Positions 7,356-16,309 of a stretch of DNA of 25,102 nt are shown piece after piece. Source of the stretch: Gammaproteobacteria bacterium (GTDB lineage: Bacteria; Pseudomonadota; Gammaproteobacteria; Steroidobacterales; Woeseiaceae); contig QNFK01000002.1 of the NCBI GenBank assembly GCA_003645495.1, forward strand, positions 1-25,102, in the 5' to 3' direction. The notes beneath the pieces were generated by a model, which worked only from the letters and a program-made list of their open reading frames with translations, made no database searches and had not been told where the DNA came from. The first letter of the stretch is position 1, and the number at the start of each line of letters is the position of its first letter. The position numbers and the translations under genes were made by a program.

Positions 7356-9722
7356 TTAACCGACTGATTCACCGGCCAGGAACATCCACGTCTCAACCAC
7401 GGTATCCGGGTTCAGTGACATGCTTTCGATCCCTTCGTTGACCAGCCAGAGCGCGAGGTCAGGGTGATCCGATGGGCCCTGACCGCAGATTCCGACGTAT
7501 TTTCCGTTCGCCAGGCAGGCTTTGATGGTCATTGACAGCATTGCCTTTACCGCCTCGTCACGCTCGTCAAACAAGTCGGCAATCAAAGCGGAGTCACGAT
7601 CCAGGCCAAGCGTTAGCTGCGTCATATCATTCGAACCGATCGACATGCCATCAAAATGTTCGAGGAACTTATCCGCAAGCAACGCGTTACTGGGCAGTTC
7701 CGACATCATGATTATCTTCAGGTCGTCCTTGCCGCGTTCCAGGCCGTTTTCAGCCAGCAGGTCGACGACCTGTTTTGCCTGGGCGACGGTGCGCACAAAC
7801 GGCACCATAATCTGCACGTTAGTCAGGCCCATTTCATTGCGTACTTTTTTCAGTGCTTCGCATTCCAGGTCAAAGCACGGCTTGAAACTTTCTGACACGT
7901 AACGAGCAGCGCCGCGGAAACCAAGCATCGGATTCTCTTCCGCGGGTTCGTACTTCTCGCCGCCAATCAGGTTTGCGTATTCGTTGGACTTGAAGTCCGA
8001 CAGTCGAACGATAACCGGCTCAGGCGCAAATGCTGCAGCGATTACACTAATACCTTCCGCGAGTTTGTCGACGAAAAATGTCACCGGGTCGTCGTAACCG
8101 GCCATCTGTTCGTCAACCGCTTCTCGCGTATCACTATCCAGTTTGTCGTATTCGAGCAATGCGTTCGGATGAACACCAATCATGCGATTGATGATGAACT
8201 CCAGTCGGGCAAGTCCGACACCGTGATTCGGTATGTTTGCGAAATCGAAAGCACGATCCGGATTGCCGACATTCATCATGATCTTCACCGGAATATCGGG
8301 CAACCCATCGAGTTCTATTTGCGTTTCTTCGAATTCGAGGTGACCGTCGTAGACAAATCCCTCATCTCCCTCAGCGCAACTGACCGTCACTTCATGACCA
8401 TCCGGAATTACTTTAGTGGCATCGCCACATCCAACCACTGCCGGAACACCGAGTTCGCGAGCAATAATTGCTGCATGGCAAGTGCGACCGCCCCGGTTTG
8501 TGACGATGGCAGACGCTCGCTTCATGACCGGCTCCCAGTCGGGATCAGTCATATCGGATACCAGTACGTCACCCGGTTGAATGCGATCCATTTCGCTGAC
8601 ATCACGAATTACCCTGGCTTTGCCCCAGCCGATTTTTTGCCCGATGCTGCGTCCGGTGGTGAGAACTTCAGATCGAGTTTTTAACGTGAATCTCTCAATA
8701 GTGTTGCCACTGCGACTCTGCACCGTTTCCGGCCGTGCCTGGAGAATGTAGAGGCGGCCATCTGATCCGTCTTTGCCCCACTCGATGTCCATTGGTCTGC
8801 CATAGTGATCTTCAATGGTCACTGCAATCCTGGCGAGTTGCGTAATGTCTGCATCGCTCAACGAGAAACGCATGCTGTCAGTCTCGCCAACATCGACCGT
8901 ATCGACGGTTTTTCCCGCCTGCGGATTTTCGCTGTAGATCATCTTGATAGCTTTGCTACCCAGGTTTTTGCGCAGGATCGCAAACTTGTCGTTCTTCAGC
9001 GCCGGTTTGTAGACATAGAATTCATCCGGGTTGACGGCGCCCTGGACGACCGTTTCACCGAGTCCGTAAGATGATGTGATGAATACTGCATCGCGAAAGC
9101 CGGACTCCGTATCCAGGGTGAAAACAACACCGGCTGCGCCTATATCGCTGCGCACCATATACTGGACACCAACGGAAAGCGCCACCAGCGAGTGATCGAA
9201 GCCCTGGTGTACGCGGTACGCAATCGCCCGATCGTTGAAGAGTGATGCGAATACTTCGTGCAGCGCCGCAATCAGGTGATCAATTCCGCGCACATTGAGA
9301 AAGGTTTCCTGCTGGCCTGCAAAAGACGCATCCGGCAAGTCCTCCGCCGTAGCGGACGATCTTACGGCGACCGCGATGTCTTTGCCGCCGGACATCTCAT
9401 CCCAGCTCTGGCGGATATCCGCCATCAACCGCTCTGGCAGTTTCGTACCCATAATCCAGTCGCGAATCGACTGACCTGCCGCTTTCAAAGCAGCAATGTC
9501 GTCGACGTCCAGGTCCTGCAGCGTACTGTTGATGCGCTCGTCAAGGCCGTCCGTTTTCAGGAATTCACGATAGGCTGCCGACGTGGTGGCAAATCCACCC
9601 GGCACGTCAACACCCAGGTTGCAAAGGTTGCTTATCATTTCGCCCAGCGACGCATTTTTGCCGCCAACTGTCTCAACATCCTGCATGCCAAGCTCGTTAA
9701 GCTTGATTACATATGGCTCCAA
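7356..9722 (-). CDS. ppsA: Phosphoenolpyruvate synthase
   Basis: A 788-residue enzyme (792 in E. coli) converting pyruvate, ATP and water to phosphoenolpyruvate, AMP and phosphate, a gluconeogenic entry step. I choose the TTG at 9722: AAGGGAG lies about 6 bases upstream and the product then begins M-E-P-Y-V-I-K-L-N-E-L-G-M, aligning with known PpsA starts. A longer frame to 9764 adds 14 residues. The nucleotide-binding domain is N-terminal (V-G-G-K-N-A-S-L-G-E; R-S-S-A-T-A-E-D). The swivelling phosphohistidine domain has G-G-R-T-C-H-A-A with His416 catalytic and Thr414 the expected regulatory site. The C-terminal barrel ends with G-I-C-G-Q-G-P-S, carrying the catalytic Cys. It diverges from its regulator ppsR. 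Confidence 0.98.
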   Translation of the reverse strand: MEPYVIKLNELGMQDVETVGGKNASLGEMISNLCNLGVDVPGGFATTSAAYREFLKTDGLDERINSTLQDLDVDDIAALKAAGQSIRDWIMGTKLPERLMADIRQSWDEMSGGKDIAVAVRSSATAEDLPDASFAGQQETFLNVRGIDHLIAALHEVFASLFNDRAIAYRVHQGFDHSLVALSVGVQYMVRSDIGAAGVVFTLDTESGFRDAVFITSSYGLGETVVQGAVNPDEFYVYKPALKNDKFAILRKNLGSKAIKMIYSENPQAGKTVDTVDVGETDSMRFSLSDADITQLARIAVTIEDHYGRPMDIEWGKDGSDGRLYILQARPETVQSRSGNTIERFTLKTRSEVLTTGRSIGQKIGWGKARVIRDVSEMDRIQPGDVLVSDMTDPDWEPVMKRASAIVTNRGGRTCHAAIIARELGVPAVVGCGDATKVIPDGHEVTVSCAEGDEGFVYDGHLEFEETQIELDGLPDIPVKIMMNVGNPDRAFDFANIPNHGVGLARLEFIINRMIGVHPNALLEYDKLDSDTREAVDEQMAGYDDPVTFFVDKLAEGISVIAAAFAPEPVIVRLSDFKSNEYANLIGGEKYEPAEENPMLGFRGAARYVSESFKPCFDLECEALKKVRNEMGLTNVQIMVPFVRTVAQAKQVVDLLAENGLERGKDDLKIIMMSELPSNALLADKFLEHFDGMSIGSNDMTQLTLGLDRDSALIADLFDERDEAVKAMLSMTIKACLANGKYVGICGQGPSDHPDLALWLVNEGIESMSLNPDTVVETWMFLAGESVG

Positions 9723-9738
9723 AATTTGCTCCCTTGTA
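9723..9738 (-). promoter_or_regulatory. Ribosome-binding site that fixes the ppsA TTG start
   Basis: On the minus strand AAGGGAG lies about 6 bases before the TTG at 9722. No comparable signal precedes the upstream TTG at 9764. Together with the family alignment this favours 9722 as the true start. Confidence 0.7.
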
Positions 9739-9820
9739 TTGGGCCTTGGGAAATGGACAATCAAACACTGACTAACGAAATACTACAAGCGATTATGCAG
9801 CAATTCGGGAATGTCCTTAT

Positions 9821-10645
9821 ATGAGTGAGCGTAGCGTATTTTTTCTGTCTGACCAGACCGGTGTCACCGCCGAAACCCTGGGCCACAGCCTGCTAACGCA
9901 GTTTGAAGGCCAGAAATTTCGGCAGGTGACTTTGCCATTTATTGATAGCGATGACAAGGCACACGAGGCTGTCGAGAAGATCAATACGGCGGCGGGCAAG
10001 GAGGGGGCGAGGCCGCTTGTTTTTTCGACGCTGGTGCAGGATGAATTTCGCGCCGTGGTACGCCAGTCCGAAGGCCTGTATCTCGATATTTTTGACGTGT
10101 TCCTGGAGCCGCTGGAAAAAGAGCTGCAACAAAAGGCATCGCATACGGCCGGTCGTGCTCACGGAATGAGTGATATTGAGAGTTACATGAAGCGTATCGA
10201 GGCCACGAACTTCGCACTGGCAAATGATGACGGCGGTGTTACACGCAATTATGAAATGGCTGACGTGATTCTGATCGGTGTCTCGCGATCCGGGAAAACA
10301 CCGACCTGCCTGTACCTGGCATTACAGTACGGCGTTTATGCTGCGAACTTTCCGTTGACTGATGAGGAGTTGGACAACGGCACGCTACCGGATTTTCTGG
10401 TGAACGAAAAAGAGAAACTTTTCGGTTTGACGATCGCGCCAACGCGTCTGCAACAAATAAGAAAAGAGAGACGTGCGCTGGGAAAATATTCTTCTGCGCA
10501 ACAGGTCAGATACGAATTGCGGGAAGCGCAAAAGATATTCAAGAAATACGGAATTCCACACGTAGATACAACAGAATTCTCTGTCGAAGAAATCGCGAGC
10601 AGAATCCTCAATAGTACAGGTGTTGAACGCAGAGTTCGACCTTGA
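9821..10645 (+). CDS. ppsR: PEP synthase regulatory protein (bifunctional kinase/pyrophosphorylase, DUF299)
   Basis: A 274-residue protein of the DUF299 family. PpsR uses ADP to phosphorylate the regulatory threonine next to the PpsA catalytic histidine, inactivating it, and removes the phosphate by a Pi-dependent, pyrophosphate-forming reaction. The start S-V-F-F-L-S-D-Q-T-G-V-T-A-E-T is the family hallmark. A P-loop G-V-S-R-S-G-K-T lies at residues 153-160, followed by P-T-C-L-Y-L-A. It is divergent from ppsA, 98 bases from the chosen ppsA start, as in E. coli and relatives, and its target residue is conserved in this PpsA (Thr414). Confidence 0.97.
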   Translation: MSERSVFFLSDQTGVTAETLGHSLLTQFEGQKFRQVTLPFIDSDDKAHEAVEKINTAAGKEGARPLVFSTLVQDEFRAVVRQSEGLYLDIFDVFLEPLEKELQQKASHTAGRAHGMSDIESYMKRIEATNFALANDDGGVTRNYEMADVILIGVSRSGKTPTCLYLALQYGVYAANFPLTDEELDNGTLPDFLVNEKEKLFGLTIAPTRLQQIRKERRALGKYSSAQQVRYELREAQKIFKKYGIPHVDTTEFSVEEIASRILNSTGVERRVRP

Positions 10646-10712
10646 CTTTTCTAAATAACGGAACTGAATCTGCATCACTTTTACAGCGCATTTCTTGTGA
10701 TATATTCGATGC

Positions 10713-11168
10713 ATGTTGCATGATTATCAACTTGTTCCAGAGGCGATAGTAAAGCCAAAAAGTTTTGTTGGCTTGATGTCTCTTTATGAAAGCAACTATT
10801 TACGACTGCAACGACTCATTCCTGAGTTGAATCGCCTCGATGGTTACTACAGGTCCCGGGTTGCCGGGGATTGTGATCTGCACGTCGAGATTCTCGAACG
10901 CAGTCGCTACACCATCACATTGTCGCTGTCGTATTTTTTCTATGAAAACGGCGTACGAATTGCCGACCCTGATATGAAGATCCGTGTGTATCTCGATGGC
11001 CAGCTAGCAGAAACGATGGGCTTCTCTGGTGAACACCGGCATATCGAATTGAGACGATTGTGCAGAATTCACCGCGCCGAACTGGATCACCGTTGGCGAC
11101 GAAACATAGTTCTGAACAAATGGCTGGAGTACCTCATGGATCAGGGGCACCTGGTACTCGAACGCTAG
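10713..11168 (+). CDS. DUF1249 family protein (YqiB-like)
   Basis: A 151-residue protein of the DUF1249 family. The typical opening is present: S-F-V-G-L-M-S-L-Y-E-S-N-Y-L-R-L-Q-R-L. It is followed by L-E-R-S-R-Y-T-I-T-L, D-M-K-I-R-V-Y-L-D and the C-terminal N-K-W-L-E-Y-L-M-D-Q-G-H. E. coli YqiB, the reference member, lies near nudF and cpdA, which are not seen here. The function of the family is unknown. No clear Shine-Dalgarno precedes the ATG, so the start could lie a little downstream, but the conserved SF..LM..YE segment requires most of this length. Confidence 0.88.
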   Translation: MLHDYQLVPEAIVKPKSFVGLMSLYESNYLRLQRLIPELNRLDGYYRSRVAGDCDLHVEILERSRYTITLSLSYFFYENGVRIADPDMKIRVYLDGQLAETMGFSGEHRHIELRRLCRIHRAELDHRWRRNIVLNKWLEYLMDQGHLVLER

Positions 11169-11325
11169 CCCGGGCCAGGGTTGGTTTGGGGCCGCCACAG
11201 GCCGGCTCGAGCGACAAAACTGTCGATTCAATCAAGGATTGACCGCTCACAACTTGTCATTATCCACCGGGAAAGGCAGATTTTAAGGTGTCTGCAGCTT
11301 CAGGATTATGTAAAAAGGATATGAC

Positions 11326-12357
11326 TTGTCTAATCTGACGGCAATTTTTGGCAGCTCGGCGGAGAAATCACAGGACAGCGAAAAGCTGATGGACCTGTAT
11401 TGGAACCGTGCCGAACTCAAAAAAGAGTTTGCCGGGATGCGTAAAGAGCAATTTCGGTTGCAGGACAAGGTAAAGCGCCAGGAGGGCGCAACCGCCCGCC
11501 TGCAACAAAAGCTGGATTATCTCGAGGACCTGCTCATTGATCCGCAACAGGCACATAACGTGGTCGTATATTTTCAATTTCGCGGCATGGCCATGCAAAG
11601 TGAACGGAAGCTCGCCAAATTCGCGGAACAGTTAAAGCAGCAACGTGAACAGAAAGAACACGACAGTTTCCTGGGTGACTGGAATGACAAGTTGCTGGAG
11701 GAGGCCAGCCAGGTCAAATTGCAGATTCTTGAGAAGCGTGATCAGGTTCAACAGCTGGAAGATCAGTTACAGGCTGAGCGCCGGCGCCTGACCGGAATGA
11801 GCGCTTTTGTGAGATTTTTCCGTGGCCGATCGCTGACGAGACTCCTCGACGATCTTGCAACGCAGATCGAAACCGCGCAACAGGAAGAGCAGACACTCAA
11901 AGAGGATGTGAAAACAATAAAGAATCGCCAGCCTCCCGGAAGCCAGGGGCTGGACATAGCGACAAAACGCTCAATCAACCTGATGATTCTGGCGTTCGCG
12001 CAACATCTCTATGTGCACTTCGCCAATGATGATCTTGTGGACCTGATCAAAGAGACGGGCGAGAAAAGCGTCGGCGCAATCGCTTACGGTAGCAAGTACG
12101 AATGCGAGCAACTTCTGACGCGCATGCAAAAATGTAACGAGAAATTTGAACAAAATACGGATTTCGCCGATACCCTGCAAAAACGAGCCCTGCTTTTGGG
12201 TGAGAGAGCAAAATTCCACCAGAATACGGATGCAGTGCCTGACTCCGAGTCAGTAAGAGCACTCTTCAGAATCGGCGATGATGGTCTGATCAGGGAGAGC
12301 GACGTCAATATGCTCGGCGATAATTATTGGGGAATAGGCAAGGTTCTCAGTCGCTAG
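11326..12357 (+). CDS. Long coiled-coil protein, function unknown
   Basis: A 343-residue protein starting with TTG, supported by AAGGA at 11315-11319, six bases upstream; an ATG five bases earlier (11321) leads to an immediate stop. There is no signal peptide or membrane helix, so it should be cytoplasmic. Residues about 15-140 and 180-200 are Glu/Gln/Lys/Arg-rich with heptad character, indicating coiled coil. A basic patch (V-R-F-F-R-G-R-S-L-T-R-L) lies between. The C-terminal 140 residues look globular (L-A-F-A-Q-H-L-Y-V-H-F-A; D-N-Y-W-G-I-G-K-V-L-S). I do not recognise the family. It is separated by 157 bases from the DUF1249 gene and converges with the gene at 12481-12963. Confidence 0.75.
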   Translation: MSNLTAIFGSSAEKSQDSEKLMDLYWNRAELKKEFAGMRKEQFRLQDKVKRQEGATARLQQKLDYLEDLLIDPQQAHNVVVYFQFRGMAMQSERKLAKFAEQLKQQREQKEHDSFLGDWNDKLLEEASQVKLQILEKRDQVQQLEDQLQAERRRLTGMSAFVRFFRGRSLTRLLDDLATQIETAQQEEQTLKEDVKTIKNRQPPGSQGLDIATKRSINLMILAFAQHLYVHFANDDLVDLIKETGEKSVGAIAYGSKYECEQLLTRMQKCNEKFEQNTDFADTLQKRALLLGERAKFHQNTDAVPDSESVRALFRIGDDGLIRESDVNMLGDNYWGIGKVLSR

Positions 12358-12480
12358 CCTCGTGGCGTTTCGAGCGCCCGTAATAACGCGCGCATTCGCG
12401 ATATCAAGTCGCTAAATTCACTACGGAAGTATCAGGAAACGGTGCGCAGTAATGCCGCTGGAAACGATTTCCCGGGGATA

Positions 12481-12963
12481 TCAGATATCAGTGCGAAACA
12501 TCTGCCGTTGGAAGCGGGGTAAATGGACTGCATTTTCGTCGCCGGCATCAGCGGAGCGCGTTTTGTCGTCACTGTCCGCCAGTGGAGACGTCTGGACTTC
12601 TTCCTTGCCATCCACTGCTTGATTTTCCCCAGCTGGTGCGAAAACGTCGCGCAATATGGTAGCGACACGTGGGGTCAAATACAGGAGTGGCGCCATGGTA
12701 TCGGTGGTGTCAGATTCAGATTCGAAGCTACCAGGATCAAGTTCGGTGACCACGTGGTCTACCAAATCGACTGACAGGGCCTCAACATTAACTTCCAGAC
12801 TCGTCAGGTCGCGTGCTACCTGATCGCAGCGGACAAGCGCACTGGTTGCGCCCAGCGCCGTCGTGCTCCAGCCTGCAGACAGCATCAGCGTGGCCGCCAT
12901 GGCAGCGTAACCGGCTTTGGTGAAACCCCTGGTAGAAAAGCTTGAATCCACGGCGTTCTCCAC
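12481..12963 (-). CDS. Small exported protein, function unknown
   Basis: A 160-residue product starting with GTG. Residues 17-38 form a plausible signal peptide (A-G-Y-A-A-M-A-A-T-L-M-L-S-A-G) ending T-A-L-G. A predicted exported domain follows, with a single Cys (R-C-D-Q-V-A-R-D-L), a helical segment, P-L-L-Y-L-T-P-R-V-A-T-I-L-R-D-V-F, then an acidic, Ser/Asp-rich tail that looks disordered. A sigma70-like promoter sits just upstream. No Shine-Dalgarno is obvious. An overlapping plus-strand frame (12523-12774) lacks such features, so the minus strand is preferred. No family is recognised. It lies 80 bases downstream of prc. Confidence 0.55.
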   Translation of the reverse strand: MENAVDSSFSTRGFTKAGYAAMAATLMLSAGWSTTALGATSALVRCDQVARDLTSLEVNVEALSVDLVDHVVTELDPGSFESESDTTDTMAPLLYLTPRVATILRDVFAPAGENQAVDGKEEVQTSPLADSDDKTRSADAGDENAVHLPRFQRQMFRTDI

Positions 12964-12997
12964 AGTCTTGCAGTCAGGTAGATTGGTGTTGTACTTC

Positions 12998-13025
12998 AGT
13001 ATAACACCTCAATCAGGTCATGCAA
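12998..13025 (-). promoter_or_regulatory. Putative sigma70 promoter for the exported-protein gene
   Basis: On the minus strand TTGCAT (13020-13025) and TATACT (12998-13003) are 16 bases apart; the -10 box matches the consensus at five of six positions. It lies in the 80-base gap after the prc stop and about 35 bases before the GTG at 12963, so that gene could be transcribed independently of prc. Confidence 0.45.
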
Positions 13026-13043
13026 GTGACCCTTTCTTTCTGG

Positions 13044-15176
13044 CTACTGCACGATTCGTGCAGTCTGAGCCGGCGCTGTTGCCACCGCGCTCATCTCGGC
13101 CAAGTCTGTAACAATACCGGCGGCCTGGTCAAGTTGTACGTCAGGCGCCTCGGTATCTTCAAGTTCTTCCATGCTGGCCAGCGGCTCAAGGTCGAGGGCG
13201 GCACGTCTTGCGTTCTCACGTTCCAGGCGCCGTGCCATGCTTTCTTCCCGTTCCACGCGTCGCTTGTCGATGTTCAGGGCAACTGTCTTGCGGGCACGGA
13301 CTTCCTCGATATCGCGAATACCCTCCACCAGGTACTGAAAGTCCGGGTCATCCTTGCTGCGCGAAATATGGCTTGCGGTCAGCGTACTGATCGTGGTTTC
13401 CAGGGGATCACCAGCGCGAAACTTGGTCGTGCGGATCGTGTCCCACGGCAACGCGCTATCGCGCACGCTTTCACCGACGACATCGACGTCAATATGCGAG
13501 GGCAGGCTGATATCAGGGTCGACACCGCGGTGCTGGGTGCTTTCACCCGTCACACGATAATATTTGCCGATCGTCAGCGTTAGCTGGCCGAGACCTTCAT
13601 CTTCAGGATTGCGAACATACTGATCCAGTGAGTAAAGGTTTTGTACAGTGCCTTTGCCGAATGTTTGCTGGCCAATAATCACACCGCGTGCGTAATCCTG
13701 AATGGCAGCCGCAAAAATTTCTGATGCAGATGCGCTGTAACGGTTTACCAATACGCCTAAAGGCCCGTTGTAGGCTACTCGCGGAACCGGATCCGGATCG
13801 TCAAGCCTGCTGATGCGGCCGGTTGAATTGCGTAATTGCACGACCGGCCCGTTGTCTATAAAAAGGCCCGACAATGCGGTGGCTTCAGTGAGGTGTCCGC
13901 CGCCATTATTGCGCAAATCGATAATCAGGCCATCGATACCCTGTTCTTCAAGTTCGCCTATCAGGCGTTTGACGTCTTTGGTCGTGCTTGTGTAGTCCTT
14001 GTCGCCATTGCTCAACGCCCGGTAGTCGCGATAAAAGCTTGGTACTTCGATTACGCCGATGGACCAGTCGCGTCCATCCCGCGGCAAGGTAATTATTTCA
14101 CTCTTGGCTGCCTGCTCCTCAAGCTTGACCTGGTTTCGGGTCACGCTGATGATCTTTTCTTCAGCACCGGGCAGGGCGCCAGCCGACATTATCTGTAATC
14201 TGACGACCGTATCGGCGGGTCCACGAATCATTTGTACGACATCGTCCAGGCGCCAGCCAATGACGTCGACAAGCTCGCCATCTTCGCCCTGTGCAACAGC
14301 GGTAATTTTGTCTTTCGGTTGCAGGATTCCATCAATGGCAGCCGGACCGCCCGGGATGATGTTGATCACCATCACGTAGTCGTCTTCTATTTGCAGTGAC
14401 GCACCAATGCCAAAGTACGACAGGCTCATCTGGATGCGGTATTCCTCAGAATTACGTGGTGAGAGGTAGCTGGAGTGCGGGTCAAGTGTATGCGCAAACG
14501 CGTTCATGAAGGTTTCAAAAACATCATCGCTCTTGGCCTGATCCATACGCTTCAGAAACCGTGTATAGCGCTTGTTCAGGATTTCCTGAGTTTCTTCCCA
14601 GTCTTTCTCGGCCAGGGTTAGTCCCAGTGCATCGTTTTTGACTCGTTTGCGCCATATCTCGTCGAGTTCCGCCGTGGTGGTGGCCCAGGGCAATTCTTCC
14701 CGGTCAAAGGCATATTCTTCGTCGACAGAGAAATCTGGCTCTGCTTCGAGTTGCAACAGCGCAAAATTTAACCGTTCCCGGACACGTGTTCGATAAACGT
14801 CAAACATTTCAAAAACCGGGTCCAGCGGTTCCGAGCGGACCATATCGTCCAGCTGGTATCGATATTGTTCGAATGCCGCGACGTCGGATTCAAGCAAATA
14901 CATGCGGTTGCTATCCAGTGCTTTTATATATCGATCGAGCACTTGCGACGAGAGGTCATCGTCCACGGACGCTTGCTTGTAGTGGGATTTCTGGATGAAT
15001 TCTGTGACCAGCTGGCCAATCTTTTCATGCCGGGCATCAGGTGCCAGGTGCTCGTCGCCCAGGACAGTCTGGCCAGTACTGGCCGCGGATAGAGTCCAGA
15101 TGGCAATAGCGGCAAGTAAAATCCGTTCTTGGACGCCAGTCAGAAGTTTCTTCAAAATTCTCTCCATGTGTAGCAC
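13044..15176 (-). CDS. prc: Carboxy-terminal processing protease Prc/Tsp
   Basis: A 710-residue periplasmic serine protease (682 in E. coli) that degrades or trims proteins from their C-termini, including lipoprotein and cell-wall hydrolase substrates in relatives. A signal-like hydrophobic stretch spans residues 18-33. A long N-terminal helical domain is followed by a PDZ domain at about 240-335 (Y-F-G-I-G-A-S-L; I-I-P-G-G-P-A). The S41 protease core has L-R-N-N-G-G-G and S-A-S-A-S-E-I-F-A-A-A. Ser483, Asp494 and Lys508 have exactly the spacing of the E. coli Ser430-Asp441-Lys455 set. The C-terminal region fits DUF3340. GTG at 15176 has GGGAC upstream; ATG at 15167 is the alternative start. 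It diverges from the next gene. Confidence 0.96.
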   Translation of the reverse strand: MLHMERILKKLLTGVQERILLAAIAIWTLSAASTGQTVLGDEHLAPDARHEKIGQLVTEFIQKSHYKQASVDDDLSSQVLDRYIKALDSNRMYLLESDVAAFEQYRYQLDDMVRSEPLDPVFEMFDVYRTRVRERLNFALLQLEAEPDFSVDEEYAFDREELPWATTTAELDEIWRKRVKNDALGLTLAEKDWEETQEILNKRYTRFLKRMDQAKSDDVFETFMNAFAHTLDPHSSYLSPRNSEEYRIQMSLSYFGIGASLQIEDDYVMVINIIPGGPAAIDGILQPKDKITAVAQGEDGELVDVIGWRLDDVVQMIRGPADTVVRLQIMSAGALPGAEEKIISVTRNQVKLEEQAAKSEIITLPRDGRDWSIGVIEVPSFYRDYRALSNGDKDYTSTTKDVKRLIGELEEQGIDGLIIDLRNNGGGHLTEATALSGLFIDNGPVVQLRNSTGRISRLDDPDPVPRVAYNGPLGVLVNRYSASASEIFAAAIQDYARGVIIGQQTFGKGTVQNLYSLDQYVRNPEDEGLGQLTLTIGKYYRVTGESTQHRGVDPDISLPSHIDVDVVGESVRDSALPWDTIRTTKFRAGDPLETTISTLTASHISRSKDDPDFQYLVEGIRDIEEVRARKTVALNIDKRRVEREESMARRLERENARRAALDLEPLASMEELEDTEAPDVQLDQAAGIVTDLAEMSAVATAPAQTARIVQ

Positions 15177-15293
15177 AAGCGGGTCCCGTCCAACCCTGAC
15201 AGGTTAGGCTAGTTGGCATGGGCTTCCCGATCAAGGGTGTAATCGTCAAATATATAGCTTTCCGGGCACATTTGAGCAGCCAAAGCGTACTAT

Positions 15294-15584
15294 ATGGGTA
15301 TGCGCCCGCTTACAGTTGTCACCGGTATCTTGCTTGGCTCCTGCCTGTCAATTTCCTTCAGCCTTGCCGCAGTCATGCTCGTTTTCCTGATTCTCGGCGA
15401 TGACTATCCGCGATTGAGCCATGAAATCCGGCCGCTTTTCACCAGTTTTGCCATCTTCACTGGTATGACAGCGATTTCGGCGTTGAGTTTCTATACTTTG
15501 CTGAAAGATCATGCTGCCCGATGGCCATTACAGGGCGTTATGTGGTTATCGCTGCTTGCTACCGGCTTCTATTTCTGGCCCTAG
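15294..15584 (+). CDS. Small three-helix membrane protein, function unknown
   Basis: A 96-residue hydrophobic protein with about three membrane helices: roughly residues 7-34 (G-I-L-L-G-S-C-L-S-I-S-F-S-L-A-A-V), 46-68 (L-F-T-S-F-A-I-F-T-G-M-T-A) and 77-95 (G-V-M-W-L-S-L-L-A-T-G-F-Y-F). Charged loops D-D-Y-P-R and K-D-H-A-A-R lie between. ATGs at 15294 and 15300 are both possible starts; neither has a strong ribosome-binding site. It diverges from prc across a 117-base gap and converges with the DUF1232 gene. No family name is recognised, but the clean topology supports a real gene. Confidence 0.65.
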   Translation: MGMRPLTVVTGILLGSCLSISFSLAAVMLVFLILGDDYPRLSHEIRPLFTSFAIFTGMTAISALSFYTLLKDHAARWPLQGVMWLSLLATGFYFWP

Positions 15585-15664
15585 CCGTTGAGCGAAAAAC
15601 GAAATAGTTGCCCTCAGCTTCAGTAAGATACCGTCAAATTCAGTTATGTAAAGCATGCCGCGGG

Positions 15665-16228
15665 CTACAGCAGAGGGGCACCACCGCCGTCTTTTTCCTT
15701 ACTGCGTTTCCGGCGGCGACGCATCCGCGACTGCAAGTCTTGCCGGCGTCCATCCAGCCACTGTTCCCGGGTTATATCGGTGCTGCTGGTCTTGATTCTG
15801 CGGCGCGGTTTTCGTGCGTTGCGAAAATCGCAGAAATCACAATAGGCTTCGATTTCGTGTTTGAGCTCGCGTACTACCAGCTCAATCATGATCGCATCGT
15901 CCAGGAAACCGAGGCCTGGAATATGGTCCGGGATAAGATCCTCGGGCTCGGTGAAATATGCCAGGGCATTCAGTACCCGGCTCGAGTCCTTGTGCGGCAA
16001 GCGCCATTCATGGTCGGTCAGCATCTGGATCATCACAGCAAGCTTATCCAGTCGCTCGCGAATAAACCGGGGTATTTTCTGCGTGCCGATGTTGTTCAGT
16101 AAGGCGTTTGCGCTTGCGACGATATCCTCAGGCGCAGATCTGGAGACCGTTTTTCTGGACTCGCGCATGATCAGACGAAAGTGTCTGAGATCGTCGTCAT
16201 CAAGCTCGAAAGAAACTCGCAAGCCCAC
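15665..16228 (-). CDS. DUF1232 (YkvA-type) domain protein
   Basis: A 187-residue protein from a GTG with GGAG 8 bases upstream. The DUF1232/YkvA motif lies at about residues 85-120: L-N-A-L-A-Y-F-T-E-P-E-D-L-I-P-D followed by P-G-L-G-F-L-D-D-A-I-M-I. The family's core is usually membrane associated, but here it is embedded in a charged, apparently soluble protein. The C-terminal 50 residues are very basic (R-K-P-R-R-R-I-K; M-R-R-R-R-K-R-S-K) and could bind nucleic acid or acidic surfaces. The biological role of the family is unknown. It is followed downstream, on the opposite strand, by the small membrane protein gene. Confidence 0.82.
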   Translation of the reverse strand: MGLRVSFELDDDDLRHFRLIMRESRKTVSRSAPEDIVASANALLNNIGTQKIPRFIRERLDKLAVMIQMLTDHEWRLPHKDSSRVLNALAYFTEPEDLIPDHIPGLGFLDDAIMIELVVRELKHEIEAYCDFCDFRNARKPRRRIKTSSTDITREQWLDGRRQDLQSRMRRRRKRSKEKDGGGAPLL

Positions 16229-16309
16229 TTTATGCGCTCCAGAAAATTACGAGGGAATGCAGACTAACCGCGCTAAAAAACGGCGTCAATGAGTAGTGAT
16301 CGAGCGCAA

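Noticed and set aside
9258..9824. 188-codon open frame on the plus strand opposite ppsA, with a second at 8169-8684
   Set aside because: Both lie antisense to a very well conserved enzyme and show no domain, signal or plausible ribosome-binding site. They reflect codon bias of ppsA.
12523..12774. 83-codon plus-strand frame between the coiled-coil gene and prc
   Set aside because: The minus-strand frame over the same bases has a signal peptide and an upstream promoter, and this one has neither.
13020..13583. 187-codon open frame opposite the 3' part of prc
   Set aside because: It is antisense to the protease and has no recognisable feature.
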